64,000 bases of DNA from Terriglobus tenax. GTDB taxonomy: Bacteria > Acidobacteriota > Terriglobia > Terriglobales > Acidobacteriaceae. The position numbers and the translations under genes were made by a program. The stretch lies in assembly GCF_025685395.1 (NCBI RefSeq), contig NZ_JAGSYA010000004.1:372001-436000 (forward strand), read 5' to 3'. Below, piece after piece: positions 39,218 through 48,295 of this stretch. Under the pieces are notes generated by a model that had not been told where the DNA came from, ran no database searches, and saw only the letters and a program-made list of their open reading frames with translations. Position 1 is the stretch's first letter. Every line of letters starts with the position of its first letter.

Positions 39218-41005
39218 CTAGTCCGCCTCGACGGAGTAGATCTCGTTGATCACGTCCTTGTACTTCTCGCTGAGGACGCGCCGCTTCAGTTTGATACTGG
39301 GCGTCAGTTCCCCGGACTCCGGCGTCCACTCATCCGGAAGAATGCGGTACTTCTTGATCTTCTCGAAGGATGCGAGCGTGCCATTCACCTCTGCGATGAC
39401 GGACTTGTAGGCATCCTTTACCTTCGGGTCTTCCACGATCGCCTTACGGTCCCTGGGCAACTCGATTCCCTGCTGTTTGGCCCAGATTTCGAGGTTCGGG
39501 AAGTTGGGTGTAATCAGCGCGGAGATGAACTTCTTCTTGTCGCCAAAGAGCGCCGCGTTTCCGATAATGTTCGATGCCTTCAGCTTGCCTTCCACCAATT
39601 GAGGCGAGATGAACTTGCCCGCGGAGAGCTTGATCAGCTCCTTCTTGCGGTCGGTAATAGTGATGAAGCCCTTCGCATCCTGCTCGGCGATATCGCCGGT
39701 CGTGAAGAAGCCGTCTTCCGTGAAAGCCTGCGCCGTGGCTTCGGGCTTTTGCCAGTAACCCTTGAAGACGGAGGGGCCACGGACCTCCAGTTCGCCATCG
39801 TCGGCGAAGCGGACTTCCAGGTTCGAGAGCGGACGCCCGATGGAGCCGGCCTTGTAGTAGCCCGGCACATTCAGGCCGATGACCGGAGAGGTCTCGGTGA
39901 GCCCGTAGCCCTCAAGGATGCGGATATTGGCCGCGGCGAACCAGTTGGCGTTATCCAGGCCGAGCGGAGCTCCACCGGCGAAGAACATGCGGACGCGGCC
40001 GCCGAATGCCTCTGCAATTTTGCTGAAGACAAGCTTGTTAGCCAGCTTCCAAAGCGGGCTGGAGGGTGTCCTGCCGGCGAAGACCTCTTCCTTATGCTTC
40101 AGGCCGGTGCGGATGGCCCACGCAAAGATCTTTGCCTTCAATGGCGAAGCCAGCGATTTGGTCTCCGCCGAGTGGCGGATGCGCTCGTAGACCCGCGGCA
40201 CGGCGACCAGGATCGTGGGCTTCAGCATCTGCATGGCGGCGGGCAGGCGCTCCACCTTGCCGACGTAGGCCAGCGTGCAGCCGTGGGCGTACATCTCGTA
40301 GTCCAGAATGCGCGCGGTGATGTGGGAGAGCGGCAGGAACGAGAGAGTAACGTCGTCCGTGCTGAGAGTGATGTGCTCCACCGTGTAATTCGCATTCTGC
40401 GCGATGTTCTGGTGCGAGAGCATGACGCCCTTGGGATCACCCGTGGTGCCGGAGGTGTAGACGATGCTGGCCAGATCTTCAGGCTGGATGCTGTTGAGCA
40501 TCGCCTCAAAAGCATCGTCGCGCGCGGTGTCCTTGTCGGCATCGGCAAGCAGCGATGGAAGTGAGTCGGCACCTGGAAACTCTCCGGCATCCATGACGAC
40601 GACACGCTCGAGCGCAGGAATCTGCTCGCTGATCTTGCCAAGCTTTTCGTACTGGTCTTTCGTCGAGATGATGGCGACCTTCGCGCCGGAGTCCGCCAGC
40701 ATATAGGCGGTCTGGTCCGGCGTGAGCGTGGGAAACAGCGGCACACCGGCAGCTCCGATGCTCATGATGGCAAAGTCCGCCACGGCCCACTCCCAGCGGT
40801 TCTCCGCGATGAGGGCAACACGATCGCCTTTTTTCACTCCCCAGGATTGCAGCGCCTGCGAAAGCGTCCTGACCCGGGCGTACAGCTGCGCCGAGGTGAT
40901 GGGCTGCCAGCTCAGGTCAGCGGCCTGGGCAAGAATGACGCGTGCATCGCCCTTGGTGGCGGTGCGGAGGAAGAGGTCGTTGAGAGTACGCAGGTCTAAG
41001 ATCAT
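39218..41005 (-). CDS. Long-chain acyl-CoA synthetase (AMP-forming)
   Basis: A 595-residue adenylate-forming enzyme activating fatty acids with ATP and CoA. The P-loop-like motif is YTSGTTGDPKGVMLSH, followed by the fatty-acyl gate FLPLSHITAR, the A5 motif GYGLTETSP, the Asp of the ribose site in TTGDIAEQD, and the final catalytic Lys region (KELIKLSAGKFISP). It resembles the FadD15/FAA1 type. The ATG at 41005 starts MILDLRTLNDLF. It stands alone, with a terminator of the next operon 125 bp upstream. Confidence 0.93.
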   Translation of the reverse strand: MILDLRTLNDLFLRTATKGDARVILAQAADLSWQPITSAQLYARVRTLSQALQSWGVKKGDRVALIAENRWEWAVADFAIMSIGAAGVPLFPTLTPDQTAYMLADSGAKVAIISTKDQYEKLGKISEQIPALERVVVMDAGEFPGADSLPSLLADADKDTARDDAFEAMLNSIQPEDLASIVYTSGTTGDPKGVMLSHQNIAQNANYTVEHITLSTDDVTLSFLPLSHITARILDYEMYAHGCTLAYVGKVERLPAAMQMLKPTILVAVPRVYERIRHSAETKSLASPLKAKIFAWAIRTGLKHKEEVFAGRTPSSPLWKLANKLVFSKIAEAFGGRVRMFFAGGAPLGLDNANWFAAANIRILEGYGLTETSPVIGLNVPGYYKAGSIGRPLSNLEVRFADDGELEVRGPSVFKGYWQKPEATAQAFTEDGFFTTGDIAEQDAKGFITITDRKKELIKLSAGKFISPQLVEGKLKASNIIGNAALFGDKKKFISALITPNFPNLEIWAKQQGIELPRDRKAIVEDPKVKDAYKSVIAEVNGTLASFEKIKKYRILPDEWTPESGELTPSIKLKRRVLSEKYKDVINEIYSVEAD

Positions 41006-41129
41006 TGCCGAATGAATGATACAGAAGGTTGTTTATCGGTTGTTTGCTACGAGGGGAATTGGTTTGGTGAGATGAAGTTACGGTCTTCGCCGGGGAGAGA
41101 AAAGCAGATCCTTAGAGGATGACAACAAG

Positions 41130-41167
41130 AAAGCAAAAGCCCCGGAATGCCCCGGGGCTTTTGCTTT
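41130..41167 (-). terminator. Intrinsic terminator of gltB
   Basis: A perfect 16-bp stem (41130-41145 with 41152-41167). On the minus strand the arm ends in GCTTTTGCTTT and CTTGTTG follows, directly after the gltB stop at 41176. Confidence 0.9.
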
Positions 41168-41175
41168 TGACTGCA

Positions 41176-44100
41176 TTATGCCTGCGGCTTGGGAACCAGG
41201 CGGACGAACTTCTTCGAGGCGTTCTCCCAGTCGGCCAGCAAGGACTTTGCCAGCGAGCTGTTGGACTTCTCGACGTGCGCTTCGATCAGCTCATGGAGCT
41301 GCATCTGGGCGTGTTCGCCGGCCTGCTCAAAGGTTTCAGGCGCAAGAAACTCCTCGTGGCAGCGCTTGGTTGCAAGGAAACTGCCGTCGGCATCGTAGAC
41401 CCACGCAATGCCGCCGGTCATACCGGCGCCGAAGTTGATTCCGGTCTTGCCGAGGATGACCGCCATGCCGCCGGTCATGTACTCGCAGCCGTGGTCGCCA
41501 ATGCCTTCCACAACCGTGGTTGCGCCCGAGTTACGGACGGCGAAGCGTTCCCCGGCGCGTCCGGCGGCAAAGAGCGTGCCGCTGGTGGCTCCGTAGAGGG
41601 CGACGTTGCCCAGAATGACGTGGTGGCCGGAGTCCTGCGCGGCCAGACCGCGGGCGCGAAGGATGATCTCGCCACCGGCAAGGCCCTTGCCCACAAAGTC
41701 GTTGGCTGCGCCTTCCAGGATCAGCTTCATACCGTCGACGGCGAAGCAGCCGAAGGATTGGCCGGCGATACCGGTCAGGTTCAGCGTGATGTCCGGACGA
41801 GCCAGCGGAGCCTCGGCCTTTGACTTCAGCAGCGCCAGTTCCCCGGCGATGCGGGCACCGATGGCGCGGTCGCGGTTGGCTACGTCAGAGTGCACACGGT
41901 AGGGCTTGCCCTCCTTGGCGGCGTCCACTGCAGGAATGACCCATGCCTCGTCCACGGCAGGCTTCGAGATAGGACGGTCGTTGCGATGGCCTTCCCAGTG
42001 GACGGCAGTGCCTTCCGCGGGAACGGCGAGCATCGGCTTCAGGTCCAGGCCACCGTCAAAGCGAACCTGCTCCAGCAGATCGGTGCGGCCGATGGCAGCT
42101 TCGATGGAGGGCAGGCCATAACGGGCCAGAAGCTGCTGCAGGTCGGTGGCAAGCTGCTCAAAGAACTGCACCACGTGCTCAGGCTTGCCGCGGAACTTGG
42201 CGCGGAGTTCGGGCTTCTGCGTCGCGATGCCCGTCGGACAGGTGTTCAGATGGCACTGGCGGGCCATGTCGCAACCCAGGGTCACGAGCACGGCGGTGCC
42301 GAAGGCGAACTCGTCCGCGCCGAGCAGCGCCGCGACCAGGATGTCGCGTGCCGTCGACAGGCCGCCGTCGGTACGCAGGCGGACGCGCCCGCGCATACCG
42401 TTTTCGATCAGCACCTGCTGGGCTTCTGCAAGGCCAAGCTCCCACGGGTTGCCAGCGTACTTGATGGACGAGAGCGCGGCTGCACCAGTGCCGCCGTTAT
42501 TGCCGGCGATCACGATGTAGTCGGCATAGGCCTTGGCCACGCCGGCCGCAACGGTTCCAACGCCGCAGGAGGAAACCAGCTTGACTCCCACAGCAGCACG
42601 CGGATTGACGTGCTTCAGGTCATGAATGAGCTGCGCCAGGTCCTCAATGGAGTAGATGTCGTGATGCGGCGGAGGCGAGATGAGCGGAACGCCGGGCTGC
42701 GCGTGACGCAGACGTGCGATCAGGCCGCTGACCTTGTGGCCGGGCAACTGTCCGCCCTCGCCGGGCTTGGCGCCCTGCGCGACCTTGATCTCGATCTCTT
42801 CCGCGTTGGTCAGGTACTCGGCGGTGACACCGAAGCGGCCGCTGGCTACCTGCTTGATCTTGTTGTTCAAACGGCTGTGGACCGCCGGGGCTTCGGTGAT
42901 GGGCTCGGCAACGGCAACGCCGCCTTCGCCCTCGTTGCGAGCCATGGTCACCATGCCGCCGCCCGGTGTGCGGAAGCTGGAAACGACCGGGCTGGGCTTG
43001 TAGACGCCAGGGTCTTCGCCGCCTTCACCGGTGTTCGACTTGCCACCCAGGGTGTTCATGGCCAGCGTGATGGTCGAGTGGGCCTCGGGGCTCAGCGAGC
43101 CAAGCGACATGGCCGAGGCGATGAAGCGGTGATACATCTTCTGCGGAGCTTCGACCTCGCTCAGTGGCAGTTCTGCACCGTTGGGCTTGATCTCCAGAAG
43201 GTCGCGCAGGAAGCTGGGTTCGCGGCTGGCGACGTTCTGTGAGTAGATCTGGAAGGCAGCCGTGGGATCGGCAGCGGCAGCCACGTTACGCGCAGAGCCG
43301 ACGACGGTCTGCAGTTCCTTGACCAGCATGGGAGCCCAGCCGTGGGGCTCAGTGCCGTCAGCACGGCGGAACTTGACCCAGCCAGGATCGGTAAGGTCGG
43401 TGGGCTGCACTGCTCCCCAGAGATGACGCACCTGCTGCTCGATCTCGGCAAAAGTGATGCCGGAGATAGGCGACGGGGTCTCCGGGAAGCACTTGTTCAC
43501 GACGTTGTCGTGCAGGCCGAGGATGTCAAAGAGGTGGGCCGAGCGGTAGGAATCGACCACCGAGACGCCCATCTTCGACATGATCTTCGCGAGACCGGCG
43601 TCGAGAGCCTTTAGCATCTTCTTCTCGGACTCGTAGGGGTCGGTTCCGGCGGGAGTAAGAGCGCGTCCTGTTTCAAGCGCAAGCCACGGACAGACCGCGC
43701 CCGCACCGTAACCGATGAGCACAGCGGCATGGTGGATATCGCGGCAGTCACCTGCCTCCACCGCGATGCCGACCTTGGCACGCAAGCCAGCCTTGACCAG
43801 AACTTCGTTCACATAGGCCGTCGCCATTGCCATGGGGATGGGCAGAGCGGTCGCGGAGGCTCCGCGATCCGTAAGCAGAAGGATGCCCGCACCTTCACGG
43901 ACCAGAGTGACAGCCTGCTGCGCGACGGCTTCCAGGCCGGCTTCGAGCGTGGTGTCCGCAGCGAAGAGGCACGGCAGCTCAACGGTCTTCAGGTTCGCGG
44001 CATGGTCGTACTTGTGCTCGCGCAGAGCGGCAACCTGTCCCAGCGAAAGGAAGGGCGAAAAGAGCGACAGGCCCGGCAGAGGAGCATGCTTGTCCAGCAT

Positions 44101-45651
44101 GTGCGACCAAGGTCCGAGACGCGTGTGCAGCGAGACCACGCAGGCCTCGCGCAGCGGATCGATAGCCGGATTGGTGACCTGCGCAAAACGCTGGCGGAAG
44201 TACGCATACAGAGGACGCGGAGCCTTGGCCAGGAAGGCCAGCGGCGTGTCATCCCCCATGGACCAGACCGGATCCTTACCCTCGGTCGCCATCGGCGTGA
44301 GGATCATGCGGACCTCTTCCTTGGTGTAACCAAAGCCGAGGTGCGTGGGCAGCAGCGTCTTGATATCCGGGGTGTCGGCGATGTCGGCCTTGACCAGCGG
44401 CGTCTGCTCAGCCAGAAGCTGCGAGTAGAGGGGGTCGGCGTCGAACTGCTCGAACAGCTCCTCGTTGTGAAGGACCTTCTTCGCAACCAGGTCGACAACG
44501 AACATCTCACCCGGTCCAAGGCGGCCGGACTCAATCACGGTATTGGGATCGAGGTCGACCAGGCCGGCCTCCGAACCGGCGACGACGATGCCCTCGCTGG
44601 TAACGGCATAGCGCGAAGGGCGCAGGCCGTTGCGATCAAGCGCAGCACCGACGACTTTGCCATCGGCAAAGCCAAGAGCAGCGGGGCCGTCCCATGGCTC
44701 GGCCATATCGACGTGGTACTGCAGGAAGGAAGAGGGCTTCGAAGTGTAGGCAGGCGGCACCAGCATGCGCATGGCTTCCGGCAGGGTGCGGCCGTTGTAG
44801 CGAAGCAGCTCGACGGTTTCATCGAGCGAGGTGGAATCAGATCCACCCTTGGTCAGAATCGGCTTGCACTCGTCGGGCAATGTGGCATCGCGGGCGGCCA
44901 TGCGGGCGCGGTTGCCCCAGACGGTGTTGATTTCGCCGTTATGCGCCAGGGCACGACAAGGCTGTGCGCGGTGCCAGGTGGGCGTGGTGTTGGTGGCGTA
45001 GCGCTGGTGGAAGAGCGCGTACGAGGTCACAAAAGCGGTGTTCGCCAGGTCCGGGAAGAACTCCGGAAGCAGGCGGCCCGTACACATCGACTTGTAGACG
45101 ATGGTCTCCGTGGAGAGCGAACAAAGATAGCCGTCAGCCTCTCCGGACTCGAGCACACCGTCGAATGTCTTGCGAGCCAGGTACAGGCGGCGCTCGACCT
45201 CAGTCAGGTCGTCCGTCGTGGCAATCACCTGCTTGATGACCGGCATGGTCGACAGGGCGATCTCGCCCAGCGTCTCCGGACGCGTGGGAACATCGCGCCA
45301 GGCAAGCACCTTAAACGACTGAAGCTCCAGCGCGCGGACAATGGCAGCTTCCGCCTTGGCTGAATCGGCCGGCAGGAAGCACATGCCGACAGCCAGCGGT
45401 TTCTCCGCAGGCAGGTCGAGCTTCAGCTCGTCCTGCAGAAGGGCGCGCGGAACCGCGGCCATAATGCCGACGCCATCTGACGATTTACCATCTGCCGCGA
45501 CGGCGCCGCGATGGGCGAGACGGGCGAGAGCGGTGAGAGCTTTGGCCAGAATGTCATACGACGGCGTGGCGGACACCTGGGCGACGAAACCAACGCCGCA
45601 GGAGTCGTGGTCAAAGCGAGAGTCGAGAAGCGAGGGCACTGACATCTTCAT
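41176..45651 (-). CDS. gltB: Glutamate synthase large subunit
   Basis: A 1491-residue flavoprotein converting 2-oxoglutarate and glutamine into two glutamates. The class II glutaminase domain begins at Cys18 (HDSCGVGF), which must be exposed by removal of a 17-residue propeptide. The central and FMN-binding synthase domains follow, with the 3Fe-4S motif CDMARQCHLNTCPTG, and the C-terminal right-handed GxGxG helix repeats complete it. The ATG at 45651 (MKMSVPSLL) fits a short propeptide. No gltD (NADPH-oxidising subunit) is next to it, so the electron donor gene lies elsewhere or ferredoxin is used. It diverges from argR. Confidence 0.96.
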   Translation of the reverse strand: MKMSVPSLLDSRFDHDSCGVGFVAQVSATPSYDILAKALTALARLAHRGAVAADGKSSDGVGIMAAVPRALLQDELKLDLPAEKPLAVGMCFLPADSAKAEAAIVRALELQSFKVLAWRDVPTRPETLGEIALSTMPVIKQVIATTDDLTEVERRLYLARKTFDGVLESGEADGYLCSLSTETIVYKSMCTGRLLPEFFPDLANTAFVTSYALFHQRYATNTTPTWHRAQPCRALAHNGEINTVWGNRARMAARDATLPDECKPILTKGGSDSTSLDETVELLRYNGRTLPEAMRMLVPPAYTSKPSSFLQYHVDMAEPWDGPAALGFADGKVVGAALDRNGLRPSRYAVTSEGIVVAGSEAGLVDLDPNTVIESGRLGPGEMFVVDLVAKKVLHNEELFEQFDADPLYSQLLAEQTPLVKADIADTPDIKTLLPTHLGFGYTKEEVRMILTPMATEGKDPVWSMGDDTPLAFLAKAPRPLYAYFRQRFAQVTNPAIDPLREACVVSLHTRLGPWSHMLDKHAPLPGLSLFSPFLSLGQVAALREHKYDHAANLKTVELPCLFAADTTLEAGLEAVAQQAVTLVREGAGILLLTDRGASATALPIPMAMATAYVNEVLVKAGLRAKVGIAVEAGDCRDIHHAAVLIGYGAGAVCPWLALETGRALTPAGTDPYESEKKMLKALDAGLAKIMSKMGVSVVDSYRSAHLFDILGLHDNVVNKCFPETPSPISGITFAEIEQQVRHLWGAVQPTDLTDPGWVKFRRADGTEPHGWAPMLVKELQTVVGSARNVAAAADPTAAFQIYSQNVASREPSFLRDLLEIKPNGAELPLSEVEAPQKMYHRFIASAMSLGSLSPEAHSTITLAMNTLGGKSNTGEGGEDPGVYKPSPVVSSFRTPGGGMVTMARNEGEGGVAVAEPITEAPAVHSRLNNKIKQVASGRFGVTAEYLTNAEEIEIKVAQGAKPGEGGQLPGHKVSGLIARLRHAQPGVPLISPPPHHDIYSIEDLAQLIHDLKHVNPRAAVGVKLVSSCGVGTVAAGVAKAYADYIVIAGNNGGTGAAALSSIKYAGNPWELGLAEAQQVLIENGMRGRVRLRTDGGLSTARDILVAALLGADEFAFGTAVLVTLGCDMARQCHLNTCPTGIATQKPELRAKFRGKPEHVVQFFEQLATDLQQLLARYGLPSIEAAIGRTDLLEQVRFDGGLDLKPMLAVPAEGTAVHWEGHRNDRPISKPAVDEAWVIPAVDAAKEGKPYRVHSDVANRDRAIGARIAGELALLKSKAEAPLARPDITLNLTGIAGQSFGCFAVDGMKLILEGAANDFVGKGLAGGEIILRARGLAAQDSGHHVILGNVALYGATSGTLFAAGRAGERFAVRNSGATTVVEGIGDHGCEYMTGGMAVILGKTGINFGAGMTGGIAWVYDADGSFLATKRCHEEFLAPETFEQAGEHAQMQLHELIEAHVEKSNSSLAKSLLADWENASKKFVRLVPKPQA

Positions 45652-45840
45652 AGCGATGAACCTGGGTAAAGCCTTCCTGTCATTCGGGGACACCTGCAGG
45701 TAGACGCCCGCGCTGGCGCGTCAACTTCGCCTGAAAACAGCAGCACTGCAGGAAATCCGAGGTTTCATTCTACGCCGATATCCAAAACCCGGACATCCGT
45801 CCAGAGTCCTAGACACCGACCTGAAAGCGAGGCCGCAAAC
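45652..45840. other. Intergenic region upstream of gltB
   Basis: This is the gltB side of the 333-bp gap to argR. I see no gene and no clear minus-strand promoter; the frame of gltB stays open 14 codons upstream but is unlikely to be translated. Confidence 0.4.
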
Positions 45841-45843
45841 TGC

Positions 45844-45872
45844 TTGACATCGCGGTTATGAATATTTATACA
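45844..45872 (+). promoter_or_regulatory. argR operon promoter
   Basis: A consensus TTGACA -35 (45844-45849), a 17-base spacer and TATACA -10 (45867-45872). Transcription would begin near 45879, about 105 bases before argR. The -10 element lies inside the first ARG box. Confidence 0.8.
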
Positions 45873-45894
45873 TGATCTTGTATTTTTATGCATC
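45857..45894 (+). promoter_or_regulatory. Two tandem ARG boxes (ArgR operator)
   Basis: Cores TGAATATTTATACA (45859-45872) and TGTATTTTTATGCA (45879-45892) fit the TGNAT-WWWW-ATNCA pattern of the E. coli ARG box. As 18-bp boxes they are 2 bp apart, about two helical turns centre to centre. They cover the -10 and start site, so arginine-bound ArgR should repress the operon, including its own gene. Confidence 0.8.
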
Positions 45895-46052
45895 ACCAAC
45901 GTAGCGCCCGCCGTCAAAAAGGGGTGCTACGTTTTTGTGCTGCTAAAGCCGGCGAATGCGGCAGATGGGTGAATAGTAATTCAAATGAAACAGCTACGGC
46001 ACAGCGCAATTCGAGAGCTTCTGGTGTCCACCACGGTCACCAGCCAGGATGA
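45888..46052 (+). promoter_or_regulatory. Possible arginine-containing upstream reading frame in the argR leader
   Basis: ATG at 45888 opens a 54-codon frame that begins MHHQRSARRQKGVLRF and runs into argR in another frame. Four of its first 15 residues are Arg, and the codons for R5 and R8 lie in the left arm of the hairpin at 45898-45909. The ATG is only ~8 bases from the predicted transcript start, with no ribosome binding site, so translation is uncertain. Confidence 0.3.
45898..45936 (+). terminator. Terminator-like hairpin in the argR leader (possible attenuator)
   Basis: A 12-bp stem with one G-U pair (45898-45909 with 45922-45933) is followed by a TTTTT run (45932-45936). It lies after the promoter and before argR, with no upstream plus-strand gene to terminate, so it either attenuates the arg operon or ends a short RNA of about 55 bases. 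Confidence 0.65.
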
Positions 46053-46425
46053 GCTGCGACGCAAGCTCGCCAAACGCGGCTTCAATGTCACACAGGCGAC
46101 ACTGTCCCGCGATATGCGCGAGCTGAATCTGTACAAAGGGCCCAATGGTTATACGCTGGCAAATGCGGCAGTAGCCGAGGATGACCGCTCCCCGGAGATT
46201 GACGACCTGTTGAAGAGCTTTGGCCTGGAAGTACGCCAGGCGATGAACCAGGTTGTGGTGATTACCACCACGGGCGGAGCGCAGCCGGTAGCGGCGGCCC
46301 TGGATTATGAGGATTGGGAAGAGGTTGTAGGCACCATTGCCGGCGACGATACGGTTCTGGTGATCTGCGGTGACATCGAAGAAGCAAAGACAGTGTCCGC
46401 ACGGGTTGCGGGATTGATCAGGTAA
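45985..46425 (+). CDS. argR: Arginine repressor
   Basis: A 146-residue DNA-binding regulator. The winged helix-turn-helix has QATLSRDMRELNL at residues ~47-59. The C-terminal oligomerisation and arginine-binding domain carries GTIAGDDTVLVI. Hexamers with bound arginine occupy ARG boxes like those at 45857-45894. As the first gene of the arg operon it should be autoregulated. argC starts six bases after its stop codon. Confidence 0.96.
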   Translation: MKQLRHSAIRELLVSTTVTSQDELRRKLAKRGFNVTQATLSRDMRELNLYKGPNGYTLANAAVAEDDRSPEIDDLLKSFGLEVRQAMNQVVVITTTGGAQPVAAALDYEDWEEVVGTIAGDDTVLVICGDIEEAKTVSARVAGLIR

Positions 46426-46430
46426 GAGCG

Positions 46431-47516
46431 ATGACGACGGCGACAGAGACAAAGACGGAGACAGTGGCAACGACGGGCGGCGTTCGCACGGCGGTGGCCG
46501 GTGTAAGCGGCTATGCCGGTGGCGAACTGGCGCGGCTTCTGCTGCGGCACCCCCGCCTGCAGGAAGCAAAGCCCATCTTTATTGGCCGCGAGGCCACCAT
46601 GCTGAGTGACCTGCAACCGCATCTTTATGCGTTCGACGAGCAGGAGCACCCGGTTGTTCCCTACCCTTCCTGGAGCGAACTGAAAGCCGCGGGTGTCGAG
46701 ATTGTCTTCCTGGCGACTCCGCATGAGCAGTCGCGCGAGTGGGTTCCCTCGCTGCTGGAAGCCGGTCTGCGAGTGATTGATCTGAGCGGAGCGTGGCGCC
46801 TGAAGGAAGCCACCAACCGTGCTGTCTACAAGCTGCAGGACGCGGACACCGCGGTTGCCGCAAAGCTGGACGAGGAAGCCGTCTTTGGTTGCCCGGAGCT
46901 GCACCATGACGCCATTCGCGCGGCGCGCCTGGTGGCCAACCCCGGATGCTATGCGACCAGCATCATCCTGGCGCTGAAGCCCCTGGCTGCCGCCGGACTG
47001 ATCGACCTGGATCGCGGCATTGTGTGCGACGCCAAGAGCGGCGTCAGCGGTGCGGGCAAAGCTCCCACCGCGAAGACGCACTTCATGTACGCGGCGGACA
47101 ACCTGAGCGCGTATGCAGTCTTTGGCCACCGGCACACGGGCGAGATTCTGGAGCAGGTCGGTCTTCCGGCCGAGACGTTGCAGTTTACGCCGCACCTGCT
47201 GCCGATTCCCCGCGGCATCCTGTCCACGATGTACCTGCGGCTGAACCGGAAGATGGAAAAGGCCGAGGTCGAGCAGATCTTCCGCAGCTTCTACGCTGGA
47301 CATCCGCTGGTGCGGGTGCATAAGGCCGGAAACCTGCCGCAGATTCAGTACATCGTACGAACAAACTACTGCGATCTTGGATTTGAGTTGGCGGCCGACG
47401 GACAGCGCATGGTTCTGGTGAGCTGCCTGGACAACCTGTTGAAGGGCGCGGCCGGACAGGCCGTGGAAAACATGAACGTGATGTGCGGCTGGAACGAAGA
47501 GGAGGGCCTGCTGTGA
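46431..47516 (+). CDS. argC: N-acetyl-gamma-glutamyl-phosphate reductase
   Basis: A 361-residue NADPH-dependent enzyme, third step of ornithine synthesis. The N-terminal Rossmann motif is GVSGYAGGEL (about residues 24-33), the catalytic Cys is in ANPGCYATS, and the downstream FTPHLLPIPRGILST segment is typical. The first ~17 residues (Thr/Glu-rich) are not conserved in the family; a start further in is conceivable. The stop overlaps the argB GTG. Confidence 0.96.
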   Translation: MTTATETKTETVATTGGVRTAVAGVSGYAGGELARLLLRHPRLQEAKPIFIGREATMLSDLQPHLYAFDEQEHPVVPYPSWSELKAAGVEIVFLATPHEQSREWVPSLLEAGLRVIDLSGAWRLKEATNRAVYKLQDADTAVAAKLDEEAVFGCPELHHDAIRAARLVANPGCYATSIILALKPLAAAGLIDLDRGIVCDAKSGVSGAGKAPTAKTHFMYAADNLSAYAVFGHRHTGEILEQVGLPAETLQFTPHLLPIPRGILSTMYLRLNRKMEKAEVEQIFRSFYAGHPLVRVHKAGNLPQIQYIVRTNYCDLGFELAADGQRMVLVSCLDNLLKGAAGQAVENMNVMCGWNEEEGLL

Positions 47517-48295
47517 AATTTGTCGTAAAGCTGGGTGGCGCTGGCCTGGAAAATGAAAAGCTGCGCATGGATTGCGCTCGCGCAATCGTGGAGTTGGCCA
47601 AGGATGGCCACCAGGTGGCCGTGGTGCATGGCGGCGGCGTGCAGTTGACCAAGACGCTGGCCGCTATGGGCAAGAAGAGCGAGTTCATCCATGGACTGCG
47701 TGTGACCGACGCGGAGACCCGCGATGCCGCGCTCATGGTTCTGGCCGGACGCGTGAACAAGTCCCTGGTTGCCGCCCTGGGACAGCTTGGCCAGCAGGCT
47801 GTTGGTCTGGCCGGCGGCGACGGCAACGTCTTCCGCGCGCGCAAGAAGAAGACCAACCCGGACCTTGGCTTTGTAGGCGAAATCGCCGCGACCGATCCCA
47901 AGTGGCTGGAAGCCATCTGGAAAATGGATGCCATCCCTGTTATCTCATCCATTGCTTTAGGTTTTGACGGTGAGTACTACAACGTAAACGCCGATGAGAT
48001 GGCATCGGCCGCAGCCATTGCAACCAAGGCCGATGCTCTTGTCTTCCTGACCGACGTGCCCGGCGTGAAGGGTGCGGACGGAGCCGTGATGCGATGGCTG
48101 TCGCTCAAGGAGATTCCGCAGCTGGAAAAGAGCCAGGTGATCTCCGGCGGCATGTTGCCCAAGCTGAAGGCGTGCAAGGATGCCCTGCTGGGCGGTGTGA
48201 AGCGTGTGCGAATTTTGCCGGCTGAGGCAGCGAGTGTGCTCCCGGACATCGTCAATTCTCGTGTGAATGACGGTACGGAAGTGATGGTGGCGTAG
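47513..48295 (+). CDS. argB: Acetylglutamate kinase
   Basis: A 260-residue amino-acid kinase, second step of the pathway. It has the N-terminal VVKLGGAGL phosphate loop, VVHGGGVQL for the acetylglutamate site, and the late NADEMASAAAIATKADALVFL nucleotide-binding region (in part). The start is GTG at 47513, overlapping the argC stop (GTGA), so translation is coupled. Whether arginine inhibits it cannot be judged; the N-terminal extension seen in arginine-sensitive kinases is absent. Confidence 0.95.
   Translation: MKFVVKLGGAGLENEKLRMDCARAIVELAKDGHQVAVVHGGGVQLTKTLAAMGKKSEFIHGLRVTDAETRDAALMVLAGRVNKSLVAALGQLGQQAVGLAGGDGNVFRARKKKTNPDLGFVGEIAATDPKWLEAIWKMDAIPVISSIALGFDGEYYNVNADEMASAAAIATKADALVFLTDVPGVKGADGAVMRWLSLKEIPQLEKSQVISGGMLPKLKACKDALLGGVKRVRILPAEAASVLPDIVNSRVNDGTEVMVA

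Noticed and set aside
41890-45363. Long frames of 450 and 544 codons antisense to gltB
   Set aside because: They are shadows of gltB; the sense strand carries all GltB motifs.
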